DNA of 64,000 nucleotides from Ahniella affigens (lineage in GTDB: Bacteria; Pseudomonadota; Gammaproteobacteria; Xanthomonadales; Ahniellaceae), in the NCBI RefSeq assembly GCF_003015185.1, contig NZ_CP027860.1, positions 2,356,001 to 2,420,000 on the forward strand, read 5' to 3'. The notes under the pieces were generated by a model, which saw only the letters and a program-made list of their open reading frames with translations, was not told where the DNA came from and made no database searches. The translations under genes were made by a program, and so were the position numbers. Of the stretch, positions 1-8,759 are shown one piece after another (within the stretch, counting starts at the first letter, position 1; every line of letters begins with the position of its first letter).

Positions 1-537
1 GATGTAGGCGCCAGCACCGAGCGCGCCATAGATGTCGATATCGACACCCGTGCCTTTGATGTTCTTGCCCAGCCAACCGTTCGCGTACGCCTCTTTCAGC
101 GCTTCCTCGAAATGCTCAAACGGCTCGTGATGGAACTCGCCGCGTAGGTAGTTGTAGCCGACGGTTGAGTTCGTTGCGTAACAGGCAATCGCCATGCCTT
201 CGATCACGGCATGCGGGTTGTAGCGCAGGATATCGCGGTCCTTGCACGTGCCCGGTTCCGATTCGTCGGAGTTGCACAGGATGTACTTCTGGCCCGGTGC
301 ATTGCGCGGCATGAAGCTCCACTTCAAACCGGTCGGGAAGCCGGCACCGCCACGACCACGCAGCGACGACTGCTTGACCGTTTCGATGACCTGCTCGCGC
401 GAGATCGGGTCGGTGAGGACCTTGCTCAGCGCCTGATAGCCACCAGCCTTGATGTAGCTGTCGTAGCTCCAGGGCTTGTCGAAATGCAGGGTCGTGAAAA
501 CGACGTTGTGTTCTTGCGGGGCGGGACCGACGGCCAT
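1..537 (-). CDS. nuoF: NADH-quinone oxidoreductase subunit F (partial, C-terminus beyond the window)
   Basis: NuoF is the NADH- and FMN-binding subunit of the peripheral arm of complex I and takes the hydride from NADH. Only the first 179 residues or so are present; the frame stays open to base 1. The FMN/nucleotide-binding glycine motif [10 protein letters not shown] is at about residues 61-70, followed by the family's [13 protein letters not shown] stretch and, at the edge, GALGAGAYI, which leads into the NADH site. The ATG at 537 lies 13 bases after the nuoE stop. A GTG overlapping that stop is in another frame. It is the sixth gene of the minus-strand nuoABCDEF order. The iron-sulfur N3 cysteines lie in the missing part. 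Confidence 0.95.
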   Translation of the reverse strand, partial: MAVGPAPQEHNVVFTTLHFDKPWSYDSYIKAGGYQALSKVLTDPISREQVIETVKQSSLRGRGGAGFPTGLKWSFMPRNAPGQKYILCNSDESEPGTCKDRDILRYNPHAVIEGMAIACYATNSTVGYNYLRGEFHHEPFEHFEEALKEAYANGWLGKNIKGTGVDIDIYGALGAGAYI

Positions 538-550
538 GGGCGTCCAGTGC

Positions 551-1078
551 TCACTTAAGGTTGTCAATGATGGAGTCGACCTTCTCTGCCGTCAGCCGCT
601 CGTGATAGTGGCCATTGACCACCATCATCGGGGCGCCAGCACAGGCGGCCAAGCATTCTTCTTCCTGTTTCAGGTAGACGCGACCATCCGCGGTCGATTC
701 GCCCAGCTTGATGCCGAGCTTGCGCTCGCATTGCTTGACGATGCCCTCGGCGCCATTCAACCAGCAGGAAATGTTTGTGCAGATCGCGACATTGTTGCGA
801 CCGACGGGCGTGACTTCGAACATCGAGTAGAAGTTCGCCACTTCGTAGGCCCAGATCGCGGGCAGGTCCAGATACTTCGCGACGGCCGTGATCAGTTCGT
901 CGGTCAGATGGCCGTGGTTCTGCTCTTGTGCCGCGAACAACGCCTGCAGCAGCGCCGAGCGCTTGCGCTCAGGCGGGAATTTGGCGAGCCAATGATCGAT
1001 GTGCTCGCGCGTGTGCGCGGTCAGCACGACCTGGGGATCGACATTTTTGACTTGCTCGTAGTGACCAGTGGCTTTCAT
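551..1078 (-). CDS. nuoE: NADH-quinone oxidoreductase subunit E
   Basis: NuoE is the 24-kDa thioredoxin-fold subunit that carries the [2Fe-2S] cluster N1a next to NuoF's FMN. The 175-residue length is normal. The four cluster ligands are visible as C-x4-C (Cys100 and Cys105 in CTNISC) and C-x3-C (Cys142 and Cys146 in CLAAC). The N-terminal helical part contains the [10 protein letters not shown]-type motif seen in the family. It sits 7 bases after nuoD and 13 bases before nuoF, consistent with one polycistronic nuo message. Confidence 0.97.
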   Translation of the reverse strand: MKATGHYEQVKNVDPQVVLTAHTREHIDHWLAKFPPERKRSALLQALFAAQEQNHGHLTDELITAVAKYLDLPAIWAYEVANFYSMFEVTPVGRNNVAICTNISCWLNGAEGIVKQCERKLGIKLGESTADGRVYLKQEEECLAACAGAPMMVVNGHYHERLTAEKVDSIIDNLK

Positions 1079-1085
1079 AACATTC

Positions 1086-2339
1086 TCAACGATCGATTTC
1101 GCCGAACACCACGTCGAACGTGCCGATCAAGGCAACGACGTCCGGCAGCATGTGGCCGCGGGCGATCTCGTCCATCGCTGACAAATGGGCAAAGCCCGGA
1201 GCGCGCAGTTTGACGCGGAACGGCTTGTTCGCGCCGTCCGATACTAGGTAGCAGCCAAACTCGCCCTTCGGCGCTTCCACGGCGGAATACACTTCGCCAG
1301 CCGGCACGGAATAGCCTTCCGTAAAGAGTTTGAAGTGATGGATGAGCGCTTCCATGTCGTCCTTCATTTCCTCGCGCTTCGGCGGCGAGACCTTGAAGTT
1401 ACGAAGCATGACCTCGCCTTCGTTGGCACGAAGCCAGCTGACGCACTGTTTGACGATCCGGTTCGACTGTCGCATTTCGGCCATGCGGACGAGGTAGCGG
1501 TCGTAGCAGTCGCCGTTCTTGCCGACTGGAATCGCGAAGTCGAATTGATCGTACGCGGCGTATGGTTGCTTGCGACGCAGATCCCATTCAATGCCCGAAC
1601 CACGCAGCATCGGCCCGGACATGCCCCAGGCAAGCGCCTGCTCAGGGGACACCACGCCAATGCCAACGGTACGCTGCTTCCAGATGCGATTGTCAGTCAG
1701 CAGGGTCTCATACTCGTCGACACGCGCCGGAAAATCGTCTGTGAACGCATCGAGGAAATCCAGCATCGAGCCTTCGCGCCAAGCATTCATGCGCTTCAGG
1801 TCGCTGCCCTTGTGGAAGCGCGATTCCTGATACTTCGGCATGCGGTCTGGCAGATCACGATAGACGCCGCCTGGTCGGTAATACGCAGCATGCAGACGCG
1901 CGCCGCTGACCGCCTCGTAGCAGTCCATCAGCTCTTCGCGCTCGCGGAAGGCGTATAGGAACAGTGTCATCGCACCGAGGTCGAGTGCATTCGAGCCGAT
2001 CCACATCAGGTGGTTCAGAATGCGCGTGATCTCGTCGAACATCGTGCGGATGACTTGCGCGCGAGCCGGTGCTTCGACACCCAGCAGTTTCTCGATCGCC
2101 CGCACATAGGCGTGTTCATTGCACATCATCGACACGTAGTCGAGGCGATCCATGTAACCGATGCTTTGGTTGAACGGCTTCGACTCGGCAAGCTTCTCGG
2201 TGCCGCGATGGAGCAAACCCACATGTGGGTCGGCACGCTGGACCACTTCGCCGTCCATTTCCAGCACGAGGCGCAGTACGCCGTGGGCTGCCGGATGCTG
2301 CGGTCCGAAGTTGATGGTGTAGTTGCGGATTTCTTGCAT
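1086..2339 (-). CDS. nuoD: NADH-quinone oxidoreductase subunit D
   Basis: NuoD is the 49-kDa subunit. It forms the quinone-binding pocket at the junction of the peripheral and membrane arms and is related to the large subunit of NiFe hydrogenases. The 417 residues begin with [15 protein letters not shown], the conserved start containing the quinone-pocket histidines, followed by [14 protein letters not shown] near residue 40. The C-terminus ends in FGEIDR as in most bacterial NuoD proteins. It is a separate gene, not fused to nuoC as in Escherichia coli, and nuoC ends only 3 bases upstream. Separate nuoC and nuoD is the usual state in most proteobacteria. Confidence 0.97.
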   Translation of the reverse strand: MQEIRNYTINFGPQHPAAHGVLRLVLEMDGEVVQRADPHVGLLHRGTEKLAESKPFNQSIGYMDRLDYVSMMCNEHAYVRAIEKLLGVEAPARAQVIRTMFDEITRILNHLMWIGSNALDLGAMTLFLYAFREREELMDCYEAVSGARLHAAYYRPGGVYRDLPDRMPKYQESRFHKGSDLKRMNAWREGSMLDFLDAFTDDFPARVDEYETLLTDNRIWKQRTVGIGVVSPEQALAWGMSGPMLRGSGIEWDLRRKQPYAAYDQFDFAIPVGKNGDCYDRYLVRMAEMRQSNRIVKQCVSWLRANEGEVMLRNFKVSPPKREEMKDDMEALIHHFKLFTEGYSVPAGEVYSAVEAPKGEFGCYLVSDGANKPFRVKLRAPGFAHLSAMDEIARGHMLPDVVALIGTFDVVFGEIDR

Positions 2340-2342
2340 GGC

Positions 2343-3068
2343 TTACTTCCCTGCCTTGCCAGCGGCGGCTTCGGCTTTGGCCTGGGCGTAGCGGGCGTCC
2401 TCGCGGACCACGCGCGGCACGCCAACACGTGGCTCGATGCTCACCGGCTCATAGACCACGCGCTTCTTGGCTTCGTCATAGCGCACCTCGACGTTGCCAA
2501 TCAGCGGGAAGTCCTTACGGAATGGATGGCCGATGAACCCATAGTCGGTGAGGATGCGCCGGAGATCCGGATGGCCTTCGAACAGAATGCCGAACAAGTC
2601 AAACGCTTCGCGCTCAAACCAGTTCAGTCCACGCCACACATCGAGCAGCGACGACACCACCGGCAACCCATCGTCGGGTGCAAACGTGCGCATGCGCAGC
2701 CGACGGTTGTGCTTCAACGACAAGAGATTGACGACGACGGCAAACCGGTTCGGAATGTGCGCCGACTCCGGGCGCTCGGCCCAGGTGAAGCGCCCCGGTC
2801 CAAAGCCTTCGACACCGCGCGAAAAGCCTTCGCCGCTGACATTGGACGTATCCCACTCATCATCACCATAGCCAAGAAAATCGACGCCAGACAGGTCAAC
2901 GGCCTGTTCGAATGCAAAGGCGTCGTCATCGCGCAGGCTGCGCGCGACCGCGAGCCAATCGCCGACGCGCACATCGATCTCGACCACATCGACCGCTTCC
3001 CGCACGGCCAGCAACTGCTCGCCAAAACGCGTCTTCAATTGTTCCGCAAACTGGGCGTGTGCAGTCAT
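2343..3068 (-). CDS. nuoC: NADH-quinone oxidoreductase subunit C
   Basis: NuoC is the 30-kDa peripheral-arm subunit, which has no cofactor and packs against NuoD and NuoB. The 241-residue protein contains the signature [20 protein letters not shown] at about residues 150-170, followed by [16 protein letters not shown]. The last 20 residues or so are Ala/Lys-rich, a common variable tail. The ATG at 3068 follows the nuoB stop by 3 bases, so translation is likely coupled along the operon. Confidence 0.96.
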   Translation of the reverse strand: MTAHAQFAEQLKTRFGEQLLAVREAVDVVEIDVRVGDWLAVARSLRDDDAFAFEQAVDLSGVDFLGYGDDEWDTSNVSGEGFSRGVEGFGPGRFTWAERPESAHIPNRFAVVVNLLSLKHNRRLRMRTFAPDDGLPVVSSLLDVWRGLNWFEREAFDLFGILFEGHPDLRRILTDYGFIGHPFRKDFPLIGNVEVRYDEAKKRVVYEPVSIEPRVGVPRVVREDARYAQAKAEAAAGKAGK

Positions 3069-3071
3069 GGC

Positions 3072-3644
3072 TCAGGCCTTCTGCAGGAACTTGGGCAAAC
3101 GATCCGCAATCGTGTTGGTGCGGCGGATCTTCTTCTGCAACTGCAGAATGCCCCAGACCAATGCTTCGGCGGTGGGTGGGCAACCCGGCACGTAGATGTC
3201 GACCGGCACGACGCGATCGCAACCACGCACCACGGAGTAGGAATAGTGGTAGTAGCCGCCACCGTTGGCGCATGACCCCATGGAGATGACCCACTTCGGA
3301 TCAGGCATCTGGTCGTAGACGCGTCGCAGCGCAGGCGCCATCTTGTTGACGAGCGTACCGGCCACAATCATGACGTCGGACTGCCGCGGGCTTGGCCGGA
3401 ACACCACGCCGTAGCGATCCAAGTCCAAACGGGCAGCGCCGGAATGCATCATCTCGACGGCGCAGCAGGCCAGACCGAAGGTCATCGGCCACATGGAGCC
3501 GGTGCGTGCCCAATTGATCAGCGCATCGGCCGACGTGAGCGCAAAGCCACGCTCCAGGAGCGGGTTATCACCATCCGGGCGCAGAATATCGTCGACTTCG
3601 CCGATCGGCACCGGATTGTGAAAGAAATCGGTCTTCACTCCCAT
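3072..3644 (-). CDS. nuoB: NADH-quinone oxidoreductase subunit B
   Basis: NuoB is the PSST subunit carrying the terminal [4Fe-4S] cluster N2, which reduces quinone. The unusual tandem cysteines Cys60-Cys61 (GLACCAVEM) and the ligands Cys124 (MGSCANGGG) and Cys154 (VPGCPP) are all present in 190 residues. The frame stays open far upstream, but MGVKTDFF at 3644 is the family start and overlaps the 3' end of nuoA by 10 bases. The upstream extension has no NuoB similarity and would lie inside nuoA. Confidence 0.97.
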   Translation of the reverse strand: MGVKTDFFHNPVPIGEVDDILRPDGDNPLLERGFALTSADALINWARTGSMWPMTFGLACCAVEMMHSGAARLDLDRYGVVFRPSPRQSDVMIVAGTLVNKMAPALRRVYDQMPDPKWVISMGSCANGGGYYHYSYSVVRGCDRVVPVDIYVPGCPPTAEALVWGILQLQKKIRRTNTIADRLPKFLQKA

Positions 3645-3994
3645 TCGAGTGCCCCTTTCTTCCAGACGTAGACAAAACCAATGACGAGCAAGGCCAGAAA
3701 CAGACCCATTTCGATCAAACCAAAGAGTCCCAGGTCGCGGAACACAACGGCCCACGGAAAGATGAAGGCGATTTCCAGATCGAACACAATGAACAGGATC
3801 GCCATCAGGTAGTAGCGCACATCGAACTTCATACGCGCATCTTCGAAGGCACCGAAGCCGCATTCATACGGCGTGAGCTTTTCGGCGTCCGGGCGTCTTG
3901 GCCCGAGAATCGTTCCCAGACTCAGGAGCGCGATTCCGATGATGGTTCCTACCCCCAGGAACATCAGGACCGGCAAATACTGCGACAGATCCAT
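3635..3994 (-). CDS. nuoA: NADH-quinone oxidoreductase subunit A
   Basis: NuoA is a small membrane subunit of complex I with three transmembrane helices. The 119 residues show helices at about 8-28, 62-82 and 90-110, with the conserved loop [24 protein letters not shown] between the first two. The ATG at 3994 is preceded by an AGGAAA ribosome site. An in-frame ATG 45 bases earlier lies inside the terminator region and has no such site. It is the first gene of the nuo operon. The operon promoter is not obvious, because the gap to tRNA-Leu is mostly taken up by a terminator hairpin. Confidence 0.96.
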   Translation of the reverse strand: MDLSQYLPVLMFLGVGTIIGIALLSLGTILGPRRPDAEKLTPYECGFGAFEDARMKFDVRYYLMAILFIVFDLEIAFIFPWAVVFRDLGLFGLIEMGLFLALLVIGFVYVWKKGALEWE

Positions 3995-4022
3995 TGGGTG
4001 TTTCCTATGCTTTGAAAGCTTC

Positions 4023-4048
4023 AAAAAAAGAAGCCGCAACGCGGCTTC
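4023..4048 (-). terminator. Intrinsic terminator after tRNA-Leu
   Basis: On the minus strand, an 8-bp stem GAAGCCGC / GCGGCTTC with a 3-base loop (GTT) is followed directly by seven T residues. It lies 13 bases after the CCA end of tRNA-Leu and 28 bases before the nuoA start. It should end the tpiA-secG-tRNA transcript. A second small inverted repeat (TTTGAA-GCT-TTCAAA) fills the rest of the nuoA leader. Confidence 0.85.
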
Positions 4049-4061
4049 ATTTTGGAATAAG

Positions 4062-4146
4062 TGGTGCCCAGAAGAGGACTCGAACCTCCACGACTTACGT
4101 CGCTACCACCTCAAGGTAGTGTGTCTACCAATTCCACCACCTGGGC
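4062..4146 (-). tRNA. tRNA-Leu (anticodon GAG)
   Basis: An 85-base class II tRNA with an encoded CCA end. The acceptor stem GCCCAGG pairs with TCTGGGC through one G:U pair. The anticodon stem CTACC/GGTAG encloses the loop TTGAGGT, giving anticodon GAG, which reads CUC and CUU leucine codons. The T-arm has GGTTCGAGTCC. The long variable arm expected of tRNA-Leu is present. It sits between secG and nuoA, the same place as in many Xanthomonadales, and is probably processed from the tpiA-secG transcript. Confidence 0.97.
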
Positions 4147-4172
4147 ACAGGATTTAATTATAGCGCGTTCAA

Positions 4173-4679
4173 TCAGTTTTGGCTGCCCTCGGCATCTTTC
4201 TTTTCGACCTCAACGGGAGCCGTTGCAGTCGCCGGGGCGACGTCGATGGCAACCGGTGCCGTTGCGTCAGGAGCCGCAGCAGGCGTCTGAGCAGGCGTTG
4301 CCGCAGGAACGGATGCATCCGTCGCTGCACCCGTTGGCGCCGGCACAGTCGGATCGACCGGCTTGGCGTCAGCCTTCGGTGCATCTGCCGCTTTCTGCGC
4401 AGCGACTTCTGCCGCCATCACGCCCAGATCCGGGCCAGTCGTTGTGCGCGAACGCGAGATGAACGCGCCCATGCCGATGCTGATTGCAAAAAATCCAATC
4501 GCGAGCCACTTGGTGCTCGACGACAAGAAGTTGGCCGAGCCGCGCGCACCGAACACGGTGCCGGACGCGCCGGAACCGAAGCCAGAACCGGCCTGCGCAC
4601 CAGGTCCGCGTTGCATCAGAATAAAGCCGATCATCGCAATCGCAACGACCACATAAAGCGCCAGCAAAAACTTTTCCAT
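4173..4679 (-). CDS. secG: Preprotein translocase subunit SecG
   Basis: SecG is the small SecYEG channel subunit with two membrane helices. Helix 1 is at residues 5-23 (ALYVVVAIAMIGFILMQ) and is followed by the cytoplasmic RGPGAQAGSGFGSGASGTVFGARGS loop, which is highly typical. Helix 2 is at about 57-77. The protein is 168 residues, against about 110 in E. coli. The extra length is an Ala/Pro/Thr-rich C-terminal tail of about 80 residues that should face the periplasm. It starts 24 bases after tpiA and precedes the tRNA, so it is probably co-transcribed with both. Confidence 0.95.
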   Translation of the reverse strand: MEKFLLALYVVVAIAMIGFILMQRGPGAQAGSGFGSGASGTVFGARGSANFLSSSTKWLAIGFFAISIGMGAFISRSRTTTGPDLGVMAAEVAAQKAADAPKADAKPVDPTVPAPTGAATDASVPAATPAQTPAAAPDATAPVAIDVAPATATAPVEVEKKDAEGSQN

Positions 4680-4703
4680 GAATCTCAGCCTCTGATGCCT
4701 GGC

Positions 4704-5453
4704 TTACCGGGCTGCCGCAATGATGCTCAGGAACTCCTGAACCACCAACGAGGCGCCACCGATCAAACCACCATCAACATTCGGTTTCGCAAAAATCGCT
4801 TCCGCATTGCCGGCTTTGACACTGCCGCCGTACAAAATCCGTAGCGAGTCCGCAATCATAGCATCTTGTTTGGCGATTCTGCTACGGAGAAATGCATGCG
4901 CCGCTTCAGCCTGTTCAGGGCTGGCCGTTTTACCCGTGCCAATCGCCCAGACCGGCTCATAGGCCAGCACGGCATTCGCCAACGCGGCAACTCCGGCGCG
5001 CTGGGTCACCGCATCGAGTTGACGGGCGAGTACCAATTCGGTCTCGCCGGCCTCACGTTCTGCCAGGGTCTCGCCCAGGCACAGGACGGGCAACAAGCCA
5101 TGTGCCTGGGCCGCCACGAACTTCTCAGCGACTTGCGAATCATTCTCACCATGACCGTGCCGCCGTTCGGAGTGCCCGACCAGCACCAAGGTGGCGCCGA
5201 GCTCTTTCAACATCGGACCGGCGACGTCGCCCGTATAGGCCCCTTCTGCCTTCGGGCTGAGGTCCTGCGCACCCAGCTGAACCCGCGAACCGGCGGTCAG
5301 TTGCGCCACCTGGGCCAAGTAGACGTATGGCGGGCATACGGCGACTTCACAGTTGCCTTGGGGCAATCCCGCCAACACATCGGTCACCAGCGCCTGGTTG
5401 CGCGCCAGACTGCCAAACATTTTCCAATTACCAGCTACCAATTTGCGTCGCAT
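4704..5453 (-). CDS. tpiA: Triosephosphate isomerase
   Basis: TpiA interconverts dihydroxyacetone phosphate and glyceraldehyde 3-phosphate in the cytoplasm. The full catalytic set is present in 249 residues: Asn9 and Lys11 in AGNWKM, His94 in VGHSERR, and Glu166 in AYEPVWAIGTGKTA. The phosphate-gripping YGGSVKAGN lies near residue 210. It is the first gene of the tpiA-secG-tRNA-Leu unit. A sigma-70-like promoter is visible about 30 bases upstream of the ATG. Confidence 0.97.
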   Translation of the reverse strand: MRRKLVAGNWKMFGSLARNQALVTDVLAGLPQGNCEVAVCPPYVYLAQVAQLTAGSRVQLGAQDLSPKAEGAYTGDVAGPMLKELGATLVLVGHSERRHGHGENDSQVAEKFVAAQAHGLLPVLCLGETLAEREAGETELVLARQLDAVTQRAGVAALANAVLAYEPVWAIGTGKTASPEQAEAAHAFLRSRIAKQDAMIADSLRILYGGSVKAGNAEAIFAKPNVDGGLIGGASLVVQEFLSIIAAAR

Positions 5454-5485
5454 GGGCGATTCGCGTCTGAAGGATCGATCAGGAC

Positions 5486-5514
5486 ATGATATCGGTTGGT
5501 GGACGTGCCGCCAA
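5486..5514 (-). promoter_or_regulatory. Putative sigma-70 promoter for tpiA
   Basis: Read on the minus strand, TTGGCG and TATCAT are separated by 17 bases. They match the -35 and -10 consensus at four and five of six positions. The expected start of transcription would leave a leader of about 25 bases before the tpiA ATG. This is prediction by eye only. Confidence 0.45.
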
Positions 5515-5615
5515 TCCGGATCAGAAACCCGATCATTCTCCAGGCCGAAAAGACCATCGGCACGACAACCCTCTGCTAGCCTCCTCGGCCTTCAACGTCG
5601 CAAAGATTCTTTGTC

Positions 5616-6416
5616 ATGACCCAGACTGCATTGATCACAGGCGCCTCGGCTGGTATCGGCGCCGAGTTTGCCCGGCAATTGGCCGCCAGCGGCCACGACC
5701 TCATCCTGACGGCGCGTCGGCTTGACCGGTTGCAAGCGGTGGCCAACGAACTCAGCAGCCAGCACGGCATTCGAGTCCATTGCATTGCCGCTGATCTGGC
5801 GGTGCCAGCCGACGTCGAGCGTCTGCTCGCCGACGTCCTGCAACTCGGCTGGCCGGTGGACTTGTTCGTCCAGAATGCCGGCTATGGCTTGCCTGGGCGC
5901 TTCCATTCCGAGCCCATGGCAACGCACCGGCAATTCATTGAGGTGATGATGACGAGCCCGTTGGCACTGATTCATGGCCTGTTGCCCGGGATGCGTGCCC
6001 GTGGCCGCGGGCGCATCATCAATATCGCGTCGCTGGCCGGCTTCATGCCGGGCTCGGACGGTCATACCCTTTACGGCGCCTGCAAGGCATTCTGGGTCAA
6101 AGTCAGTGAATCGCTCTCGCAGGAGAATCGCTCGCACGGCGTGCGGGTGCTGGCGCTTTGCCCGGGATTCACGTACTCCGAATTCCACGACAGCAATGGC
6201 TCGCGACCGCTCGTCAGCAAAATGCCCAAATGGCTGTGGATGCAGGCTAAAGACGTCGTCCGCGAAGGCCTCAAAGCCATCGAGCAGGACCGCATCGTTT
6301 ACATCAATGGCTGGCACAACCGATTGATCAAGGCAGTGGTCACCACGATGCCCGACCGGCTCGCCCGCGCCTTTTCTGCGCGCCAGTCACGGCGATTTCG
6401 AATCACCAAGGATTAG
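5616..6416 (+). CDS. Short-chain dehydrogenase/reductase (SDR), classical type
   Basis: A 266-residue cytoplasmic NAD(P)-dependent oxidoreductase of unknown substrate. The cofactor motif TGASAGIG is at residues 8-15, NAG at 87-89, the catalytic serine at Ser139 (NIASLAG) and Tyr153-x3-Lys157 (YGACK). The sequence ARR after the second strand of the Rossmann fold favours NADP. It resembles the YqjQ/DltE-like subgroup. It is transcribed away from tpiA. No clear Shine-Dalgarno is present; a small perfect inverted repeat CAAAG-ATT-CTTTG ends two bases before the ATG. Confidence 0.88.
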   Translation: MTQTALITGASAGIGAEFARQLAASGHDLILTARRLDRLQAVANELSSQHGIRVHCIAADLAVPADVERLLADVLQLGWPVDLFVQNAGYGLPGRFHSEPMATHRQFIEVMMTSPLALIHGLLPGMRARGRGRIINIASLAGFMPGSDGHTLYGACKAFWVKVSESLSQENRSHGVRVLALCPGFTYSEFHDSNGSRPLVSKMPKWLWMQAKDVVREGLKAIEQDRIVYINGWHNRLIKAVVTTMPDRLARAFSARQSRRFRITKD

Positions 6417-6458
6417 CGCCCGGACCATTGGGTTGCTCGCGACACTTTGCGAAGGCGC

Positions 6459-7376
6459 TCAGCGGTAAATCTCGCCAATGCAGCAGCGCAGACTGCCGCC
6501 GGCCTTTTCGATTTCATCAATCGCGACCGGCACACACGTAAAACCGAATGCCGCCAATTTGGCGCGCGACTGGGGTCGCAACGCGGTGTCGGCTGCGGCA
6601 CTCAACATGACGTGCCGATCCGACACTGCGAGGCAGTTACCAACAAACGCGGCTTTTTCTTCGTCACTCAGCCAGATCACGGCGTCCCCGTAGAGCGCAG
6701 CGATCGCGTCGGCATCGTCGGAATTTGCGAGCGACGCGCGATGCAACACCAGTGCCCGTCCGGCCAACACCGACATCACCACGTTGGTGTGATACTCGGT
6801 TGGCAGCAGCGGAAACGCAAACGTGGCGCGCAAGCGGAAGGCATCATGCATGGCCAGGAGGCCCGCCTCGTTGACTCGCTCACTCATCCCGCAATAGCCA
6901 AGTCCGCGCGCGCGGTCAATGATCAACGGACCAGTCAACTCAGCAACCACTCCGGGCGCATCGATCCGCACGACCTCAACCCCGAGGTCGTCGCGAAACC
7001 ATGCTGGCAAGTCATGCCGATGGGATTCTCGCTGCCGTACCGGATGCTTCATGGCGCCAATGATCAAGCGACCGGGCACCGACGCAAAGACGTTATTCGG
7101 GAACACGGCATCGGGCGTCTCAGGCGAACCCGGGAACACGTGAACCGGAAGGATCGATTGCAGGACGCGCACGACATCGGCGTGTTGCGCCAATGCCCGT
7201 TCGGCGTCGTATCCGGAATCTGCCATATAGACGTTGTCTTGAGCCGATTCCAAGGCCTTGGCAAAGCCGATCGGACTGACCAAAAACGCCGCATCCGGTG
7301 CTGGCTTGCCCCAGTCGGTTGCCGGCGAGCGTTGTGCGAAGTCGTGGGTCCAGTGGCGTGCGTCGCGAATTACCAT
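6459..7376 (-). CDS. Arginine-deiminase-related amidinohydrolase (guanidino-group modifying enzyme)
   Basis: A 305-residue protein of the pentein (amidinotransferase/dimethylargininase) superfamily. Substrate motifs include PDAVFPNN near residue 85, ELTG followed by RGLGYCGMSERV near 140-160, the catalytic histidine region EYHTNVVMS, and a C-terminal catalytic cysteine, Cys298 in GGSLRCC. Members hydrolyse arginine, methylated arginines or related compounds; the exact substrate is not readable here. The ATG overlaps the last 7 bases of dusA, so the two are probably translationally coupled. The N-terminal region is closer to CtlX-like hydrolases than to classical ArcA, which is about 100 residues longer. 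Confidence 0.85.
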   Translation of the reverse strand: MVIRDARHWTHDFAQRSPATDWGKPAPDAAFLVSPIGFAKALESAQDNVYMADSGYDAERALAQHADVVRVLQSILPVHVFPGSPETPDAVFPNNVFASVPGRLIIGAMKHPVRQRESHRHDLPAWFRDDLGVEVVRIDAPGVVAELTGPLIIDRARGLGYCGMSERVNEAGLLAMHDAFRLRATFAFPLLPTEYHTNVVMSVLAGRALVLHRASLANSDDADAIAALYGDAVIWLSDEEKAAFVGNCLAVSDRHVMLSAAADTALRPQSRAKLAAFGFTCVPVAIDEIEKAGGSLRCCIGEIYR

Positions 7377-8410
7377 CCGGCGGCATCCCTCGGGTCAGTA
7401 GGCTTGGGCGGCGGCGTCATGGCCTGAGTCAAGGTCACGGCCGCCAACGCCTGAAACAACAGCATCGGGTCGGTTTGCGGCTTCGGTGCACCGTCGCTCA
7501 GTACACGCCGAAAGCTCCGCGCGCCGGGCAGGCCTTGGAACAGGCCAAGCAATGGCCGGATCGAATGGGCGATACCCTCGCCTTTCGCCAACCGCGTCGA
7601 CACGTAGTGCGCATATTCGCGCACGACTTGCTCGCGGCTCGGCGGCTCAAAAGCCGGATTCATCAGCGCCTGCTCTGCAAGAGCCAGAACATAGGGCTCG
7701 TGCCAGGCGATCCGGCCGAGCATCACGCCGTCGAGCTCATCCAATGCGGCCGCCATAGATGACACCGTGGTGAGGCCGCCATTCAGCACCACGGTCAATT
7801 CCGGATGGTTGGCTTTGAGCCGGAACGCGCGCGGATAATTCAGCGGCGGAATCTCGCGATTTTCTTTCGGGCTCAAGCCTTTCAGCCAAGCCTTGCGCGC
7901 ATGCACGATAAAGACCGAGCAACCCGCAGCGGCGACGGTATCGATGAACCGTTGAAAGTCGTGATCGTCGTCCTGATCATCAACGCCGATCCGGCATTTG
8001 ATGGTGATCGGAATTACACCACCCGCCGCATCCTGCATCGCGCGAAAACAATCTGCAACCAGCGCCGGCTCCAACATCAAACACGCCCCGAATCGACCAC
8101 TCTGTACCCGGTCACTCGGACAACCACAATTCAAGTTCACCTCATCGAAACCGGCATCGACCGCGATACGCGTGGCGGCAGCCAATGTCGTCGGATCCGA
8201 GCCGCCCAGTTGGAGCGCCAGCGGATGTTCGGAAGCCGAGAATTCCAGTAGACGCGCCCGATCGCCGTGCAGCACCGCGTTAGCGTGCACCATTTCCGTG
8301 TACAGCCGTGCCGATGGCGACAACAGACGATGGAGCACCCGACACTGGGTCGTCGTCCAATCCATCATCGGCGCGACGCACAAGCGCCAGGGGTTTGGGG
8401 CGGTGTTCAT
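7370..8410 (-). CDS. dusA: tRNA-dihydrouridine(20/20a) synthase DusA
   Basis: DusA is an FMN-dependent enzyme that reduces uridines 20 and 20a in the tRNA D-loop. It is a TIM barrel with VAPMMDWTT at residues 12-20, the catalytic Cys97 in NCGCPSDRVQSGRFGACLM, the HARKAWLKGLSPKENR segment that distinguishes DusA from DusB and DusC, and NGGL for FMN phosphate. The start at 8410 gives 346 residues, the normal size, and matches the family's short N-terminus. The open frame continues 51 codons upstream without similarity. Its stop lies inside the next gene. Confidence 0.95.
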   Translation of the reverse strand: MNTAPNPWRLCVAPMMDWTTTQCRVLHRLLSPSARLYTEMVHANAVLHGDRARLLEFSASEHPLALQLGGSDPTTLAAATRIAVDAGFDEVNLNCGCPSDRVQSGRFGACLMLEPALVADCFRAMQDAAGGVIPITIKCRIGVDDQDDDHDFQRFIDTVAAAGCSVFIVHARKAWLKGLSPKENREIPPLNYPRAFRLKANHPELTVVLNGGLTTVSSMAAALDELDGVMLGRIAWHEPYVLALAEQALMNPAFEPPSREQVVREYAHYVSTRLAKGEGIAHSIRPLLGLFQGLPGARSFRRVLSDGAPKPQTDPMLLFQALAAVTLTQAMTPPPKPTDPRDAAGW

Positions 8411-8759
8411 GTCAGGTAGCAAGGCCTGGGCCGGAATCGAATCGCGACGCTGGTTAATGGGTGATTGCGGCCGGGGGCAGGCGCACCCGGATCGGATTCC
8501 ATTGTCCCAGGACCGACCGGAAAGTCCAAGCCGCCAAATGGGTGTTGCGGTGGCGCGCGTCACGATGAGTCCACCGCGAACACTCAGACCTGCAATCAGT
8601 CCGGCACGTGCCTAGGCTTATCGCTCCAGATTCAAGTACCGGCTTCGCACTGATTCACGCATCTGAAGCCACCAAAAGATGACACCTGCGCCTTGACGTT
8701 CAGCACAAAGCTCAGGACCCTTGCGGCAAAGACTCAGCGCTTGGTTCTGAGTTAAGCAA
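8411..8759. other. Intergenic region between divergent dusA and the bPH2 operon
   Basis: About 350 bases with no convincing gene in any frame. Short open frames here overlap dusA antisense or lack ribosome sites. It must hold the two divergent promoters. I could not pick out a confident -35/-10 pair; TTGACG at 8693-8698 has no good -10 partner. No palindrome, terminator or riboswitch-like structure stands out. Confidence 0.5.

Noticed and set aside
2010-3275. Long plus-strand open frame (421 codons) opposite nuoD and nuoC
   Set aside because: It runs antisense to two clearly functional genes. Its length comes from the high GC content and low stop frequency, and it has no recognisable domain or ribosome site.
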